From positions 496,001 through 560,000 of the forward strand of contig NZ_JBHSTP010000002.1 in NCBI RefSeq assembly GCF_042660285.1: a DNA stretch of 64,000 nt. The letters run 5' to 3'. Positions 1-9,273 of this stretch are shown here, one piece after another. Position 1 is the stretch's first letter. Each line of letters opens with the position of its first letter. The DNA is from Luethyella okanaganae. GTDB lineage: Bacteria; Actinomycetota; Actinomycetes; Actinomycetales; Microbacteriaceae. The notes under the pieces are model-generated. The model was not told the origin of the DNA, ran no database searches, and saw only the letters and a list, made by a program, of their open reading frames with translations. Both the position numbers and the translations under genes were made by a program.

Positions 1-93
1 GTGCGGTTGCCCGGCCAGGGCGTCCCGGGTGACGTCGTCGGCGAGCCGGAACAGGTCGTCGAGTTGCGGGGCATCTCGTGAAGCGTCCAGCAT
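1..93 (-). CDS. 5' part of an unidentified gene, cut by the window edge
   Basis: On the minus strand an ATG at 93 opens a frame that stays open to the window edge (31 codons). It begins [17 protein letters not shown], acidic and helix-like, with mostly G/C third positions. The plus-strand frame over the same bases (ending at a stop at 79-81) reads like its antisense and has a less protein-like composition, though codon bias alone does not separate them. The start would overlap the divergent gene at 78 by 16 bases. No family was recognised. Confidence 0.4.
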   Translation of the reverse strand, partial: MLDASRDAPQLDDLFRLADDVTRDALAGQPH

Positions 94-536
94 CCACCGT
101 CATCGGGGCCGTGCTCATGTTCGGCCGCGTCGTCTCCGGCCTCGTCTACATCGCCGTCGCGGCAAGCAACTGGCGTGCGTTCAGTAAGAACCTCGTGCTC
201 GACGGCGCCGCTGTTGGGTTCGATACCGAGCACATGGCGGATGTCGTGCTCATCGTCTTCATGGTCGCATATGCCTCGTGGCTCATGTTCTACCTCGTTC
301 TCACCGTGCTAGTGTTCCGCGGCAGCAACTGGGCGCGCATCGTCGCCATGTCGCTCGCGAGTCTGAGCATCGTCATCGCCTTCATCGACTGGTGGAACAG
401 CGGAGTCGAGGTCTCTTTGCGCACGAGCTTGCTCAGCCTCTCTCTCGACATCCTCATCCTGCTCGCGCTGTCGAGTCATTCCACGCGTCTCTTCGCGCGA
501 CGCGATGGGCGTGCGGTTGCGCTGGACTCCGAGTGA
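78..536 (+). CDS. small four-helix membrane protein, unknown function
   Basis: 152 residues from a GTG start; an in-frame ATG at 117 is an alternative that would avoid most of the overlap with the upstream minus-strand gene. Four hydrophobic segments are visible at about residues 10-30, 53-80, 88-105 and 115-132, and the C-terminus is basic, so this is an integral membrane protein. It resembles small uncharacterised actinobacterial membrane proteins, but no domain was recognised. Its 3' end overlaps the convergent trhO gene by 83 bases, which is unusually long and suggests that one of the two stop positions has drifted. Confidence 0.6.
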   Translation: MKRPASTVIGAVLMFGRVVSGLVYIAVAASNWRAFSKNLVLDGAAVGFDTEHMADVVLIVFMVAYASWLMFYLVLTVLVFRGSNWARIVAMSLASLSIVIAFIDWWNSGVEVSLRTSLLSLSLDILILLALSSHSTRLFARRDGRAVALDSE

Positions 537-1467
537 GCGTCTCCTCTGCCCGAGCCGTCTCGCCGACGGTGATCGAGTGCCCGGTGCAGAGTGGCTGTTC
601 CTCGGCCGCGCAATCCTCGCAGACGACGAGCTGTTCACGACATGAGATCTCTGCGCAGTTGTACATTCGTTTCGTGGCATATAAACAGCGGTAGCAGTGG
701 CCGATCACGGCGGAGTGGTCACTGAAGTCGAGCGAGCCACGTTTGTCGAACACGTAGAGCGAACCCTCCCAGAGGCCGTCGTCGCCGAACGTCTCGCCGT
801 AGTGCACGATGCCGCCGTCGAGTTGGTATACCTCGCCAAATCCTCGGCTCCTCATCAGACCGGATAACACCTCGCAGCGGATACCGCCTGTGCAATAGGT
901 CACGATGGGCTTGTCCTTGAGATGGTCGTAGCGGCCGCTGTCGAGCTCGGCGACGAAGTCGCGCGTCGTCGCGACATCCGGAACCACCGCTCCACGGAAG
1001 CGGCCGATCTCGGCCTCGAAGGCGTTGCGGCCGTCGAAGAACACCACGTTCTCACCGCGTTCGGCGACGAGTTCGTGTAGCTGCCCGGGGGCGAGATGCG
1101 TGCCACCGCCAATGACGCCGGACTCGTCGACGCACAATTCCCCCGGAGCCCCGAACGACACGATCTCGTCGCGCACCCTGATGCTCAGCTTGGGGAAGTC
1201 ACGGCTTCGGCCGGCTTCGTCCAGGCCTGTTCCCTCGCTCCATCTGAAGTCCATGCGCTTGAACGGCGTGTATTCACGGGTCTTGCGCACGTAGCGTTTC
1301 ACGGCGCCGAGCTCACCGCCGAGTGTGCCGTTGAGGCCGTCCTTCGAGATCAGGATGCGCCCGCGCAGGCCGAGCGACTCGCAGAGATCGCGCTGCCAAA
1401 GCCGAACCGCATGGGGGTCGGGCAGAGGCGTGAAGACGTAGTAGAGCAAGATCTTGGCGATGGCCAC
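454..1467 (-). CDS. trhO: tRNA uridine(34) hydroxylase TrhO (YceA, rhodanese-like)
   Basis: 337 residues from a GTG start. TrhO hydroxylates U34 of tRNAs, the prephenate-independent route towards 5-alkoxyuridine. An N-terminal acylphosphatase-like domain (about 1-95, with the segment [15 protein letters not shown]) is followed by a rhodanese domain containing the family signature CTGGIRCE, with Cys192 as the catalytic cysteine. A Cys-rich C-terminal region (about 255-295, several CxxC pairs) is typical of the family. The last 30 residues are basic and Arg-rich and lie over the convergent neighbour, so they may be a non-conserved extension. The reaction is established for the E. coli homologue and inferred here. 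Confidence 0.92.
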   Translation of the reverse strand: MAIAKILLYYVFTPLPDPHAVRLWQRDLCESLGLRGRILISKDGLNGTLGGELGAVKRYVRKTREYTPFKRMDFRWSEGTGLDEAGRSRDFPKLSIRVRDEIVSFGAPGELCVDESGVIGGGTHLAPGQLHELVAERGENVVFFDGRNAFEAEIGRFRGAVVPDVATTRDFVAELDSGRYDHLKDKPIVTYCTGGIRCEVLSGLMRSRGFGEVYQLDGGIVHYGETFGDDGLWEGSLYVFDKRGSLDFSDHSAVIGHCYRCLYATKRMYNCAEISCREQLVVCEDCAAEEQPLCTGHSITVGETARAEETLTRSPAQPHAHRVARRDAWNDSTARAG

Positions 1468-1510
1468 CGGCCAAGTTTACGGGCGTATCCCCCTGGTTCA
1501 GCCCGCCCAT

Positions 1511-1576
1511 CACCGCGAGACTGCGTGAATCGTCGAAAAGAGCCCTCTAACCGACGATTCACGCAGTCTCGCGGTG
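1511..1576. repeat. palindromic intergenic repeat, family A copy 1
   Basis: Two perfect 25-base inverted arms (1511-1535 and 1552-1576) flank a 16-base A-rich loop. The arm core gagactgcgtgaatcgtcg recurs at 53127-53188 and 56857-56918. This copy lies downstream of the lysE-type gene and upstream of trhO, both on the minus strand. It could fold as a strong hairpin (terminator or RNA-stability element) or be a non-autonomous REP or MITE-like element. No T-tract or coding capacity is seen. Confidence 0.9.
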
Positions 1577-1696
1577 CGCGGTGACGTTGCCGAACGAGGC
1601 GCGGCTCACCTCGTAGGACGTCGGTGCGCGACACTCGTTAAGTCGGGCGTCTCGCACCGGGCGGCGTATGGTTGGGCGTACCAGGGGGCGGTGAAG

Positions 1697-2383
1697 CTAG
1701 CTCTTGTTGCCCGTGAAGGCGAGCGCTCCACCGAGCCCGATCATCATGACGCCTCCGGACGCAGCGAGCCGTGACATCCGTTTCGGCGACTTGGCGAACC
1801 ACTGCCGCGCCGCGCCTGCGGTCAGCGCCCAGATGCTGTCACCGATGAGGGCGAGCACGATGAACACCAGACCGAGCTCGGCGAGCTGCAGTGGGATCGC
1901 GCCCGCGCGATAGTCGACGAACTGCGGCAGCACCGCAACGAAGAACACGATCGTCTTGGGGTTGGTGAAACCCACGAGGGACGCTTCGCCGAGGATGCGC
2001 ACCGTCGGATGCGCGAAAGGTCGCGTGAGTCTAAAACCGGGGCGCGGGGCTACCTCGCCGGGGGTGTTGCCCGAGATCGTGGCCGAGCCCGCGTCATTGC
2101 GGTGCCGGATCGCCTGGACACCGAGGTAAACGAGGTAGGCGGCGCCCGCGAACTTGATCACCGTGAACACTACGACCGACTGCGCGACGATCGAGCCGAC
2201 CCCGAGCGAGACGAGCACGAGCGCGGGAAGCGCTCCGATCGAGTGGCCCAGCACGCTGATCAGCCCGCTTGTGCGGCCCAGGGAGAGCGTGCGGCCGATC
2301 ACGAAGAGCACGCCCGGCCCTGGTAGTGCGACGAGGGCAATCGACGCGAACGCGAACGCGAGGAGATTCGACAGCGGTACCAT
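1697..2383 (-). CDS. LysE/RhtB family amino-acid exporter
   Basis: 228 residues with about six hydrophobic segments. Family features are the N-terminal stretch VALPGPGVLFVIGRTL (the conserved PGP motif), the central segment AAYLVYLGVQAIR and the NPKTIVFFVAVLPQF motif. Members export amino acids or small metabolites by proton exchange; the substrate cannot be told from sequence. The ATG at 2383 begins MVPLSNLLAFAFASIALVALPGP, the expected family N-terminus. It is monocistronic here, with repeat family A downstream of its stop. Confidence 0.9.
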   Translation of the reverse strand: MVPLSNLLAFAFASIALVALPGPGVLFVIGRTLSLGRTSGLISVLGHSIGALPALVLVSLGVGSIVAQSVVVFTVIKFAGAAYLVYLGVQAIRHRNDAGSATISGNTPGEVAPRPGFRLTRPFAHPTVRILGEASLVGFTNPKTIVFFVAVLPQFVDYRAGAIPLQLAELGLVFIVLALIGDSIWALTAGAARQWFAKSPKRMSRLAASGGVMMIGLGGALAFTGNKS

Positions 2384-2535
2384 GCGGAGATGTTACCGGT
2401 ATCGTTGACGGGGCGCAGCATCCGTGCCGGGTTCTCGGGGGTGAAGCCGTTCTTCTCGCCATAGGCCGAGAGCACGTAGGCCGACTCCGCCTCGCGCGTC
2501 TCGCTGCGCGTGGCACGCCCCACCGCGTATCGCAT
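2299..2535 (-). CDS. possible small or remnant gene overlapping lysE-type start
   Basis: An open frame of 78 codons starts at an ATG at 2535 and runs into the lysE-type gene in another frame. Before the overlap (2384-2535) its third positions are strongly G/C and the product looks protein-like (for example SAYVLSAYGEKNGF). It may be a short real gene or the 5' remnant of a larger one. No family was recognised. The rest of the 2384-2716 interval shows no other gene. Confidence 0.25.
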   Translation of the reverse strand: MRYAVGRATRSETREAESAYVLSAYGEKNGFTPENPARMLRPVNDTGNISAWYRCRISSRSRSRRLPSSHYQGRACSS

Positions 2536-2716
2536 CGCCGACGGAGCTTCGCACGCCTGCCTGGGTCTTGCGCCGCTGGCCGAGCCTGTCGGGTCCTGAA
2601 AGGAAGGAAGCCCCCCACCGCGCATCCCTCGCCGCCTCGCCCCGCCTTTCGAGCAATCGGAGCCGCGCGGCGTTCGGGTCTCGTACGGCGGAGCGTCCTC
2701 GGCTAGCGTTGCAACA

Positions 2717-3781
2717 GTGAACAGGCACGTGGCATCCGCGCAGGTCCTCTCGAACGTCGACGACGGGGTCGGCCATCTCACGCTCAATCGTCCGGAAACG
2801 CTCAACGCGCTCAGCTACGAGATGATCGGTTTGCTGACGGATGCCCTCGCCGCCTGGCGCGGTGACAGCGAGGTGTCGGTCGTCGTGATCGACGGTGCGG
2901 GCGATCGCGGCTTGTGCGCCGGCGGAGACGTGCGTGTGCTCTACGAGAACACGATTGCCGGCACCAATGAGAATTCCCGGCTGTTCTTCCGCGAGGAGTA
3001 CCGCCTCAACGCCATGATCGCGGGCTATCCCAAGCCGGTGATCGCCATCATGGACGGCATCACCATGGGCGGTGGCATCGGGATCGCCGGTCATGCGAGC
3101 ATCCGAGTCGTGACGGAGCGTTCGCGCATCGCCATGCCCGAGACCCGCATCGGCTTCTGCCCGGATGTCGGCGGAACCTGGCTGCTCTCGCACGCTCCGG
3201 GCGAGCTCGGCAGTTATCTCGGCCTCAACGCGACAACGATGGGTTCCGCCGATGCGATCTTGGCGGGTTTCGCAGACTTCTTCGTTCCGAGCGAGCGCAT
3301 GGCGCACCTGCTGCAGGCGCTTGCCGAACGCGCCGACCCCGGCTCGCCCGCTGAGATCGTGATGCTCTTCGACGAGACACCGGCTGCCCCCGCATCCGGA
3401 CTCGCGAGCCGTCGTGCGTGGATCGACGCCTGTTATTCCGCCGGCTCGGTCGGGGAGATCCTCGCGCGGCTGCGCGCCAGACCGGAGGCGGACGCTCACG
3501 CGGCTGCGGCGGAACTGGAGCAGCTCTCGCCGACCGCGCTGACCGTCACCCTCGCCGCGCTGCGGGCTGCGAGGGCGGCGCCCGAGCTACAGGATGCACT
3601 CGAGCTCGAGTACCGGGTCTGCTCCTGGATGATCGAGCAACCCGATCTGCGCGAGGGCATTCGTGCCCAGGTGATCGACAAGGACCGCAGCCCGGCGTGG
3701 ACGCCGGCCACTCTCGCGGAGCTGCCGGCGGGGCTCGCCGAGCTGGCGTTGCGGCATCCCATGGCCGACACGGTCTTCTGA
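2717..3781 (+). CDS. 3-hydroxyisobutyryl-CoA hydrolase family protein (crotonase fold)
   Basis: 354 residues from a GTG start. It belongs to the enoyl-CoA hydratase/isomerase superfamily, in the longer HIBCH branch that hydrolyses 3-hydroxyisobutyryl-CoA in valine breakdown. Visible features are the crotonase N-terminus GHLTLNRPETLNALS, the oxyanion-hole and CoA motif GLCAGGDVRVLYE, the segment MDGITMGGGIGIAGH and MPETRIGFCPDVGGTWLLS. The Glu and Asp in the last segment match the catalytic positions of HIBCH enzymes. It lies just upstream of the methylcitrate genes, which fits a valine-to-propionyl-CoA route, although 30-70 bases separate the units. Confidence 0.88.
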   Translation: MNRHVASAQVLSNVDDGVGHLTLNRPETLNALSYEMIGLLTDALAAWRGDSEVSVVVIDGAGDRGLCAGGDVRVLYENTIAGTNENSRLFFREEYRLNAMIAGYPKPVIAIMDGITMGGGIGIAGHASIRVVTERSRIAMPETRIGFCPDVGGTWLLSHAPGELGSYLGLNATTMGSADAILAGFADFFVPSERMAHLLQALAERADPGSPAEIVMLFDETPAAPASGLASRRAWIDACYSAGSVGEILARLRARPEADAHAAAAELEQLSPTALTVTLAALRAARAAPELQDALELEYRVCSWMIEQPDLREGIRAQVIDKDRSPAWTPATLAELPAGLAELALRHPMADTVF

Positions 3782-3847
3782 GGGGCGAACGCGAGTCGTT
3801 CTCGGCCGGAGATGCCGGAATCGACATTACTTCGGTACCGTAAGCAG

Positions 3848-5386
3848 GTGAAGACCCATCACCTGCGTGTGCATCGAAGTGACGAGAACCTGGCCAGAGA
3901 GGGTCAGCTCGCCTGGCAGCTCGCCGCGGTCGCGACCGATCCGGTCGAGGTGGGCGACGAGGTCACCGAGATGGTGATCAACCGCGTGATCGACAACGCC
4001 GCCGTCGCAGCGGCCTCGCTCGTTCGCCGCCCTGTCACCGCGGCCCGTAGTCAAGCCATCGCCCACCCCGTCACGATCGGCGGCAGGGGCGCGAACGTCT
4101 TCGGTGCGGATGCCGCACGCCGCGTCGCCCCCGAATGGGCGGCCTGGGCCAACGGGGTGGCCGTGCGCGAACTCGATTTCCACGACACCTTCCTCGCCGC
4201 CGACTACTCGCACCCTGGCGACAACATCCCGCCGATCGCCGCAGTCGCCCAGCACCTCGCGGAGGTGCGCGGACTCACGGGTCGCGACCTCGTGCGCGGT
4301 ATCGCCACCGGCTATGAGATCCAGATCGACCTCGTCAAGGCCATCAGTCTGCACACACACAAGATCGACCACGTCGCCCATCTCGGCCCCTCTGCCGCAG
4401 CGGGCATCGGCACCCTGCTCGGCCTCGATCAGGAGGCGATCTTCCAGGCCATCGGCCAGGCGCTGCACACCACGACGGCGACCCGGCAGTCGCGCAAGGG
4501 TGAGATCTCCAGCTGGAAGGCCTACGCTCCGGCCTTCGCCGGCAAGATGGCCGTCGAGGCCGTCGATCGGGCGATGCGCGGGGAGTCGAGCCCGACCCCG
4601 ATCTACGAGGGCGAAGATGGTGTCATCGCCTGGTTGCTCGACGGGCCGGACGCCTCCTACGAGGTGCCGTTGCCCGAGCGAGGAGAGCTGAAACGAGCCA
4701 TCCTAGACAGCTACACCAAGGAGCATTCGGCCGAGTACCAGGCGCAGGCCTGGATTGATCTCGCCCGCAGGCTCCACGACGACTATCCGCTGCTGTTGGA
4801 TGATGTTGCGAACATCGAGCGGGTCGTCATCCACACCTCGCACCACACGCACACTGTGATCGGCTCGGGTGCGAACGACCCGCAGAAGTACGATCCGCGC
4901 GCCTCGCGCGAGACCCTCGACCACTCCTTGCCCTACATCTTCACGGTGGCATTGCAGGATGGCGCCTGGCACCACGCGGAGTCGTACAAGCCCGAGCGCG
5001 CGGCGCGGCCGGACACGGTCGAGCTGTGGAACAAGGTCACGACCGTCGAGGACGAGGAGTGGACGCGTCGCTACCACTCGCTCGACATCGCCGAGAAGGC
5101 GTTTGGAGGTCGCGTCGAGATCACCCTCACCGACGGCAACGCGATCGTCGAGGAGATCGCGGTGGCGGACGCACATCCGCTCGGCGCCCGGCCCTTCGGT
5201 CGGGCAGACTACGTGAACAAGTTCCGCACCCTCGCCGAGTGGGCGCTCGAAGAAGCCGAGATCGAGCGTTTTCTGGCGCTCGCCGAGCGTCTGCCGGAGC
5301 TCACGCCCGAGGAGCTCGGCGGGCTCACGATCGTCGGAGCACCGGGCCTGCTCGCCTCGGTCGAGTACCCAGTGGGATTGTTCTAG
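3848..5386 (+). CDS. prpD: 2-methylcitrate dehydratase
   Basis: MmgE/PrpD family, about 512 residues from the GTG at 3848; an ATG at 3812 would add 12 residues. The GTG is preferred because it gives the N-terminus [14 protein letters not shown] seen in actinobacterial PrpD proteins. The enzyme dehydrates 2-methylcitrate to 2-methyl-cis-aconitate in propionyl-CoA oxidation. Recognisable segments are [18 protein letters not shown] and [15 protein letters not shown] in the first half and [15 protein letters not shown] in the second. It is the first gene of a prpD-prpB-prpC run on the plus strand, and its length is normal for the family. Confidence 0.93.
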   Translation: MKTHHLRVHRSDENLAREGQLAWQLAAVATDPVEVGDEVTEMVINRVIDNAAVAAASLVRRPVTAARSQAIAHPVTIGGRGANVFGADAARRVAPEWAAWANGVAVRELDFHDTFLAADYSHPGDNIPPIAAVAQHLAEVRGLTGRDLVRGIATGYEIQIDLVKAISLHTHKIDHVAHLGPSAAAGIGTLLGLDQEAIFQAIGQALHTTTATRQSRKGEISSWKAYAPAFAGKMAVEAVDRAMRGESSPTPIYEGEDGVIAWLLDGPDASYEVPLPERGELKRAILDSYTKEHSAEYQAQAWIDLARRLHDDYPLLLDDVANIERVVIHTSHHTHTVIGSGANDPQKYDPRASRETLDHSLPYIFTVALQDGAWHHAESYKPERAARPDTVELWNKVTTVEDEEWTRRYHSLDIAEKAFGGRVEITLTDGNAIVEEIAVADAHPLGARPFGRADYVNKFRTLAEWALEEAEIERFLALAERLPELTPEELGGLTIVGAPGLLASVEYPVGLF

Positions 5387-5467
5387 GCGCTCGCGCATCC
5401 GCTGGGTACCCGCCGCTCGGCCATTCCGCCCGCCGCCCCATTCCGCATCTGTCTCCCGGCAGGTGCG

Positions 5468-5542
5468 TAACTCAGGCAGAATCGAAGGAGGGCCACTTTC
5501 GGCATGTCGTCGTGGGCGAGCCCGCACAATCTGCCTGAGTTA
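5468..5542. promoter_or_regulatory. 13-bp inverted repeat upstream of prpB
   Basis: taactcaggcaga at 5468-5480 is repeated as a perfect inverted copy at 5530-5542, 49 bases apart, in the prpD-prpB interval. It could be a pair of operator half-sites for a propionate-responsive regulator (looping geometry) or a long hairpin. No regulator gene for this pathway lies in the window. Confidence 0.5.
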
Positions 5543-5577
5543 TGAACATGGGCAGGCGACAGAAAGGTGAGGCGCCC

Positions 5578-6480
5578 ATGCTGTACGCCCAGACCCGCCC
5601 GGCCGACAAGCGCGCCGCCCTGCGTTCGCGGCTCTCGAGTGGTGAGATCCTGCGGTTTCCTGGGGCGTTCAATCCGCTCTCGGCTCGCCTCATCGAGCGG
5701 AAAGGCTTCGAAGGCGTCTACATCTCCGGAGCGGTGCTCTCGGCCGACCTGGGCTTGCCCGACATCGGGCTCACGACGCTCACCGAGGTAGCCGGTCGTG
5801 CCAAGCAGATCGCGCGCATGACCGAGCTGCCCGCGATCGTCGACGCCGATACCGGTTTCGGCGAGGCGATGAACGTCGCCCGCACGGTGCAGGAGATGGA
5901 GGATGCCGGCCTCGCAGGCCTGCACATCGAGGACCAGGTCAACCCCAAGCGCTGCGGCCATCTCGACGGCAAGCAGGTCGTCGACGAGTACACGGCATTG
6001 CAGCGGATCCGGGCGGCGGTCGACGCCCGGCGCGACCCGAACTTCCTGATCATGGCGCGTACAGACATCCGCGCCGTCGAAGGCCTCGACGCCGCGGTCA
6101 CCCGGGCGAAGCGCCTCGTCGACGCGGGCGCGGACGCTGTCTTCCCGGAGGCTTTGACCACACTCGCCGAGTTCGAGGCGGTGCGAGCCGCCGTCGACGT
6201 GCCGCTGCTGGCCAACATGACCGAGTTCGGCAAGAGCGGGCTCTTCACCGTGCAGCAGCTCGCCGATGTCGGCATGAACATCGTCATCTGGCCGGTATCG
6301 CTGCTCCGCCTCGCGATGGGCGTCGCAGGGCGTGGCCTCGACGAGCTCATGGATGCCGGTTCGCTGGCCGCCCGGCTCGACGAGATGCAGCACCGCGCCG
6401 AACTGTACGAGCTCATCGACTACGAGGGCTACAACCACTTCGACTCGAGCGTCTTCAACTTCACTCTCCCTCCTGCATAG
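5578..6480 (+). CDS. prpB: methylisocitrate lyase
   Basis: Isocitrate lyase/PEP mutase superfamily, about 300 residues, the usual PrpB length. It cleaves 2-methylisocitrate to pyruvate and succinate. The start is the ATG at 5578, 7-8 bases after an AAAGGTGAGG ribosome site; an in-frame ATG at 5542 has no such site. The catalytic motif PKRCGHLDGK (Cys126) is intact, as are the Mg-binding segment VDADTGFGEAMNV and ARTDIRAVEGLDAA. The 3' end carries a small direct duplication of tcctgcataggatc that repeats the stop codon (6471-6499). Confidence 0.95.
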   Translation: MLYAQTRPADKRAALRSRLSSGEILRFPGAFNPLSARLIERKGFEGVYISGAVLSADLGLPDIGLTTLTEVAGRAKQIARMTELPAIVDADTGFGEAMNVARTVQEMEDAGLAGLHIEDQVNPKRCGHLDGKQVVDEYTALQRIRAAVDARRDPNFLIMARTDIRAVEGLDAAVTRAKRLVDAGADAVFPEALTTLAEFEAVRAAVDVPLLANMTEFGKSGLFTVQQLADVGMNIVIWPVSLLRLAMGVAGRGLDELMDAGSLAARLDEMQHRAELYELIDYEGYNHFDSSVFNFTLPPA

Positions 6481-6660
6481 GATCTCCTGCATAGGATCAC
6501 CAGTAGGCCGTCGAGTCGACGTGGGTATCCTCCCTTCACGGCGTGGGTGGTGGGCAACATCCGAATGGCTCGTTGGCCGGTGGGTGGTATCTTCGGGCGG
6601 AGCCGTCCGTTCTCTCTCCCGCGAACCCGCACGATCGAAGAAATCGAAGAAGGAGCGACA

Positions 6661-7779
6661 ATGACCCAAGAGCAGGTCATCTACAAAGGCCTCGCCGGTG
6701 TCCCGGTCGACTACACCGCGATCTCCAAGGTCAACGCCGAGACCAACTCCCTGCTCTACCGCGGATACCCCGTGCAGGAACTCGCGGCGACGTGCTCCTT
6801 CGAGGAGGTCGCCTGGCTGCTCTGGCACGGCGAACTGCCGACGAGCGAGCAGCTCGACGGCTTCGTCGAGACCGAACGGTCAGAGCGCGTTCTCGCGTCG
6901 AACGTGCGTCGCGCCATCGACGACCTGCCCCTCACCGCGCATCCGATGGACGTGTGCCGCACCGCCGTCAGCGTGATCGGCGCCAACGACCCCGAGGCCG
7001 AAGACAATAGGCCGGCGCAGAACCTGCGCAAGGCGAAACACCTCTTCGCCCAGCTTCCCGCTATCGTCGCCTACGACCAGCGCCGACGGCGCGGACAGTC
7101 GCTCGTGGAGCCGCGCGACGACCTCGACTATGCACAGAACTTTCTCTGGATGACCTTCGGCGAGGAGGCCGAGCCTGCCGTCGTCGACGCCTTCCGAGTC
7201 TCTCTCGTGCTCTATGCCGAGCACTCGTTCAACGCCTCCACGTTCGCCGCGCGCGTCATCGTCTCGACGCTCTCCGACATCTACTCCGCGGTCACGGGCG
7301 CGATCGGCGCGCTCAAGGGCCCGCTGCACGGCGGAGCCAACGAGGCCGTCATGCACGCCTTCGACGAGATCGGCACGGCCGACCGGGCCGAGTCCTGGCT
7401 GGACGACGCCCTCGCCCGCAAAGCCAAGGTCATGGGCTTCGGCCACCGCGTGTACAAGCACGGCGACTCGCGCGTGCCGACGATGCGTGCCGCGCTCGAG
7501 TCCTTGGTCGAGCACTATGGGCGCCCAGACCTGCTCGCCCTCTATGAGACTCTCGAGCGGGCGATGGACGAGCGCAAGGGCATCAAGCCCAACCTCGACT
7601 ATCCGGCTGGTCCCGCTTTCAGCCTTATGGGCTTCGACACCGAGACGTTCACGCCGATCTTCGTTGCCAGCCGGGTCGTGGGCTGGACGGCCCACGTGAT
7701 GGAGCAGCTCGCCTCGAACGCCCTCATCCGCCCGCTTTCGGTGTACAACGGGCACGAGGAGCGGCAACTGCCGGCCTGA
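6661..7779 (+). CDS. prpC: 2-methylcitrate synthase
   Basis: Citrate synthase family, 372 residues, the short form typical of PrpC. It condenses propionyl-CoA with oxaloacetate. The start ATG at 6661 follows a GAAGGAG site by five bases; the frame stays open further upstream but with no better start. Active-site regions are GPLHGGANEAVM (first His), MGFGHRVYKHGDSR (second His) and PAGPAFSLMGF. It is separated from prpB by 180 bases and could have its own promoter. A role as a second citrate synthase cannot be excluded, but its position beside prpD and prpB makes PrpC the natural call. Confidence 0.93.
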   Translation: MTQEQVIYKGLAGVPVDYTAISKVNAETNSLLYRGYPVQELAATCSFEEVAWLLWHGELPTSEQLDGFVETERSERVLASNVRRAIDDLPLTAHPMDVCRTAVSVIGANDPEAEDNRPAQNLRKAKHLFAQLPAIVAYDQRRRRGQSLVEPRDDLDYAQNFLWMTFGEEAEPAVVDAFRVSLVLYAEHSFNASTFAARVIVSTLSDIYSAVTGAIGALKGPLHGGANEAVMHAFDEIGTADRAESWLDDALARKAKVMGFGHRVYKHGDSRVPTMRAALESLVEHYGRPDLLALYETLERAMDERKGIKPNLDYPAGPAFSLMGFDTETFTPIFVASRVVGWTAHVMEQLASNALIRPLSVYNGHEERQLPA

Positions 7780-7968
7780 GCCCGTCGGATGAGATGCCGT
7801 CCTCTGCTTCTTGGACGGAGCCGAACCGATGGTCTCACGCCGGGCGAATGGAGTCGGGCGGGCTCTGGCGACCCTTCAACGACCGTGTCGGCCGAGCACG
7901 GATGACTGTGGGCGGCGCACAGACGAGGTGCCGCCGCGTCCGGCTCAGGCTAACGTGACGAGGTGCAC

Positions 7969-8526
7969 ATGTTCTTCCGTACCCTGCTCCACACCGCCCT
8001 CTCCCGATTCGGACCCCGTCTTGGGCACTACGACGTCGCGCGCACGAACTTCGTGACCCTGCCGACCGACCAGGACATCCTGCGGCACATGAACAACGGC
8101 GTCTATCTCTCGATCATGGACATCGCGCGTTTCGACATGCTGCGGCGCAACGGAGTCTGGCAGGTCTTCAAGGCTCGAGGCTGGTATCCGGTGGTGGTCG
8201 CCGAGACGATCAGCTTTCGCAGGTCGCTCACCCTGTGGCAGCGGTTCACGATCGAGTCTCGCATCCTCGGCTTCGACGACAAGGCGGTCTACGTCGAGCA
8301 GCGCTTCGTGCGCCCCGGGGCAGACGGCCGGCCCGAGATCTACGCTCAAGGCTACGTTCGTGGACGGTTTCTCAAGCGCGGCGGCGGCGTCGTTGCGATC
8401 GACGACCTTGTCGAGGCGGTGGGGGTCGCGCCCGACGACCTCATCGTGCCGGGCTGGCTGCTCGAATGGGGCGGCAAGATCGCATTGCCGCCGACGCGTG
8501 CCGAGGCTCCCTCGGTCTGGAGCTGA
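7969..8526 (+). CDS. acyl-CoA thioesterase, hot-dog fold
   Basis: About 185 residues. The start is placed at the ATG at 7969, five bases after GAGG; a GTG two codons earlier is possible. The 4HBT family motif HMNNGVYLSIMDIARFDML is clear, followed by VVAETISFRRSLTLWQRF and the beta-strand segment DDKAVYVEQRFVRPG. Members hydrolyse acyl-CoA thioesters in the cytoplasm. The longer N-terminus matches the actinobacterial thioesterase-like branch. It lies alone between prpC and the DGPF gene, and the specific substrate is not predictable. Confidence 0.85.
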   Translation: MFFRTLLHTALSRFGPRLGHYDVARTNFVTLPTDQDILRHMNNGVYLSIMDIARFDMLRRNGVWQVFKARGWYPVVVAETISFRRSLTLWQRFTIESRILGFDDKAVYVEQRFVRPGADGRPEIYAQGYVRGRFLKRGGGVVAIDDLVEAVGVAPDDLIVPGWLLEWGGKIALPPTRAEAPSVWS

Positions 8527-8831
8527 CGCCGGGCGGCTTTTCCGGCCGAGCGGTCGCCTCCGCTCTCAGCTCCACTCCCAGCGCTTGCTCCTGGTTCCTG
8601 CCCCGGCAGATCGAGGGTGCCGCCCGGAACCGACCCTGCTCTCGCCGGGCGTCCTCCGGCCCCGGTAGATCGGGGCTGTCGGCGGCGGGTGTCCTTGCCT
8701 AGGCTGAAGTCGTTGCGGAGATCTCGAAGAATTCCTCGGACCGTGTCGATCCGCAGGCAGCCCGTTCGACGTCAGAGTGAGAAGCATTCTTGCCTCTATC
8801 GAACTTCTATCGAATCGAAAGGGAGACGACC
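8527..8831. other. 305-bp intergenic region, no gene seen
   Basis: No convincing coding frame. A short hairpin gccccg-gtagat-cggggc occurs near 8664-8681. tctatcgaa is present twice, 11 bases apart (8795-8803 and 8806-8814), just before the next gene, where an operator might sit. A GGGAGACG ribosome site precedes the ATG at 8832. Confidence 0.4.
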
Positions 8832-9248
8832 ATGAAATACATGCTGATGATCCAGTCCGACGAGAGCAGCCCCTCGATGCAGGGGCCGAGCGAGGAGGAC
8901 CTCAACGCGATGGGCCGCTACAACGAAGAGCTCATCAAGGCCGGCGTGATGCTCGCCGGCGAGGGGCTGCACCCGAGCTCGGAGGGTGTGCGCATCACCT
9001 ACTCGGGTGAGGACCGCGCCATCACCGACGGTCCGTTCACGGAGTCCAAGGAACTCGTCGCCGGCTTCTGGATCATCGACGTCCCGTCGAAGGAGGAGGC
9101 GATCGAATGGGCCAAGCGCGTCCCGCTGCCCGAGGGTCAGCTCGAGGTGCGTCGTGTGTTCGAGCTCGAAGAGTTCGATCAGAGCAACGAGTACGTGCAG
9201 AAGGAGAAGGAGTGGCGCGAGAAGACGGGGCAGTCGCGCACCGCCTAG
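8832..9248 (+). CDS. YCII/DGPF-domain protein
   Basis: 138 residues beginning MKYMLMIQSDESS, with the diagnostic DGPFTESKELVAGFWIIDV motif at about 60-80. YCII-related proteins of this DGPF group are small dimeric ferredoxin-like-fold proteins of uncertain function. They are almost always encoded directly before an ECF sigma factor of the SigJ/DUF6596 type, as here. The ATG at 8832 is chosen because it directly follows a GGGAGACG site; an upstream in-frame ATG at 8790 has none. The C-terminal tail (EYVQKEKEWREKTGQ) is charged and helical. Confidence 0.9.
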   Translation: MKYMLMIQSDESSPSMQGPSEEDLNAMGRYNEELIKAGVMLAGEGLHPSSEGVRITYSGEDRAITDGPFTESKELVAGFWIIDVPSKEEAIEWAKRVPLPEGQLEVRRVFELEEFDQSNEYVQKEKEWREKTGQSRTA

Positions 9249-9273
9249 AGCACCGCGCCGTGGAGCCTCCGCT

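Noticed and set aside
2520..2650. Possible SRP RNA, from a ggaaggaagcc-like stretch
   Set aside because: The tetraloop and conserved helix 8 bases do not match (no GGTCAGG-GGAAGGAAGCAGCC core), and the flanks do not pair well.
2393..3499. 368-codon open frame on the minus strand
   Set aside because: Mostly antisense of the 3-hydroxyisobutyryl-CoA hydrolase gene; only a short stretch upstream of the lysE-type gene, in another frame, was kept as a weak possibility.
5383..6828. 481-codon open frame on the minus strand
   Set aside because: Antisense of prpB and the start of prpC.
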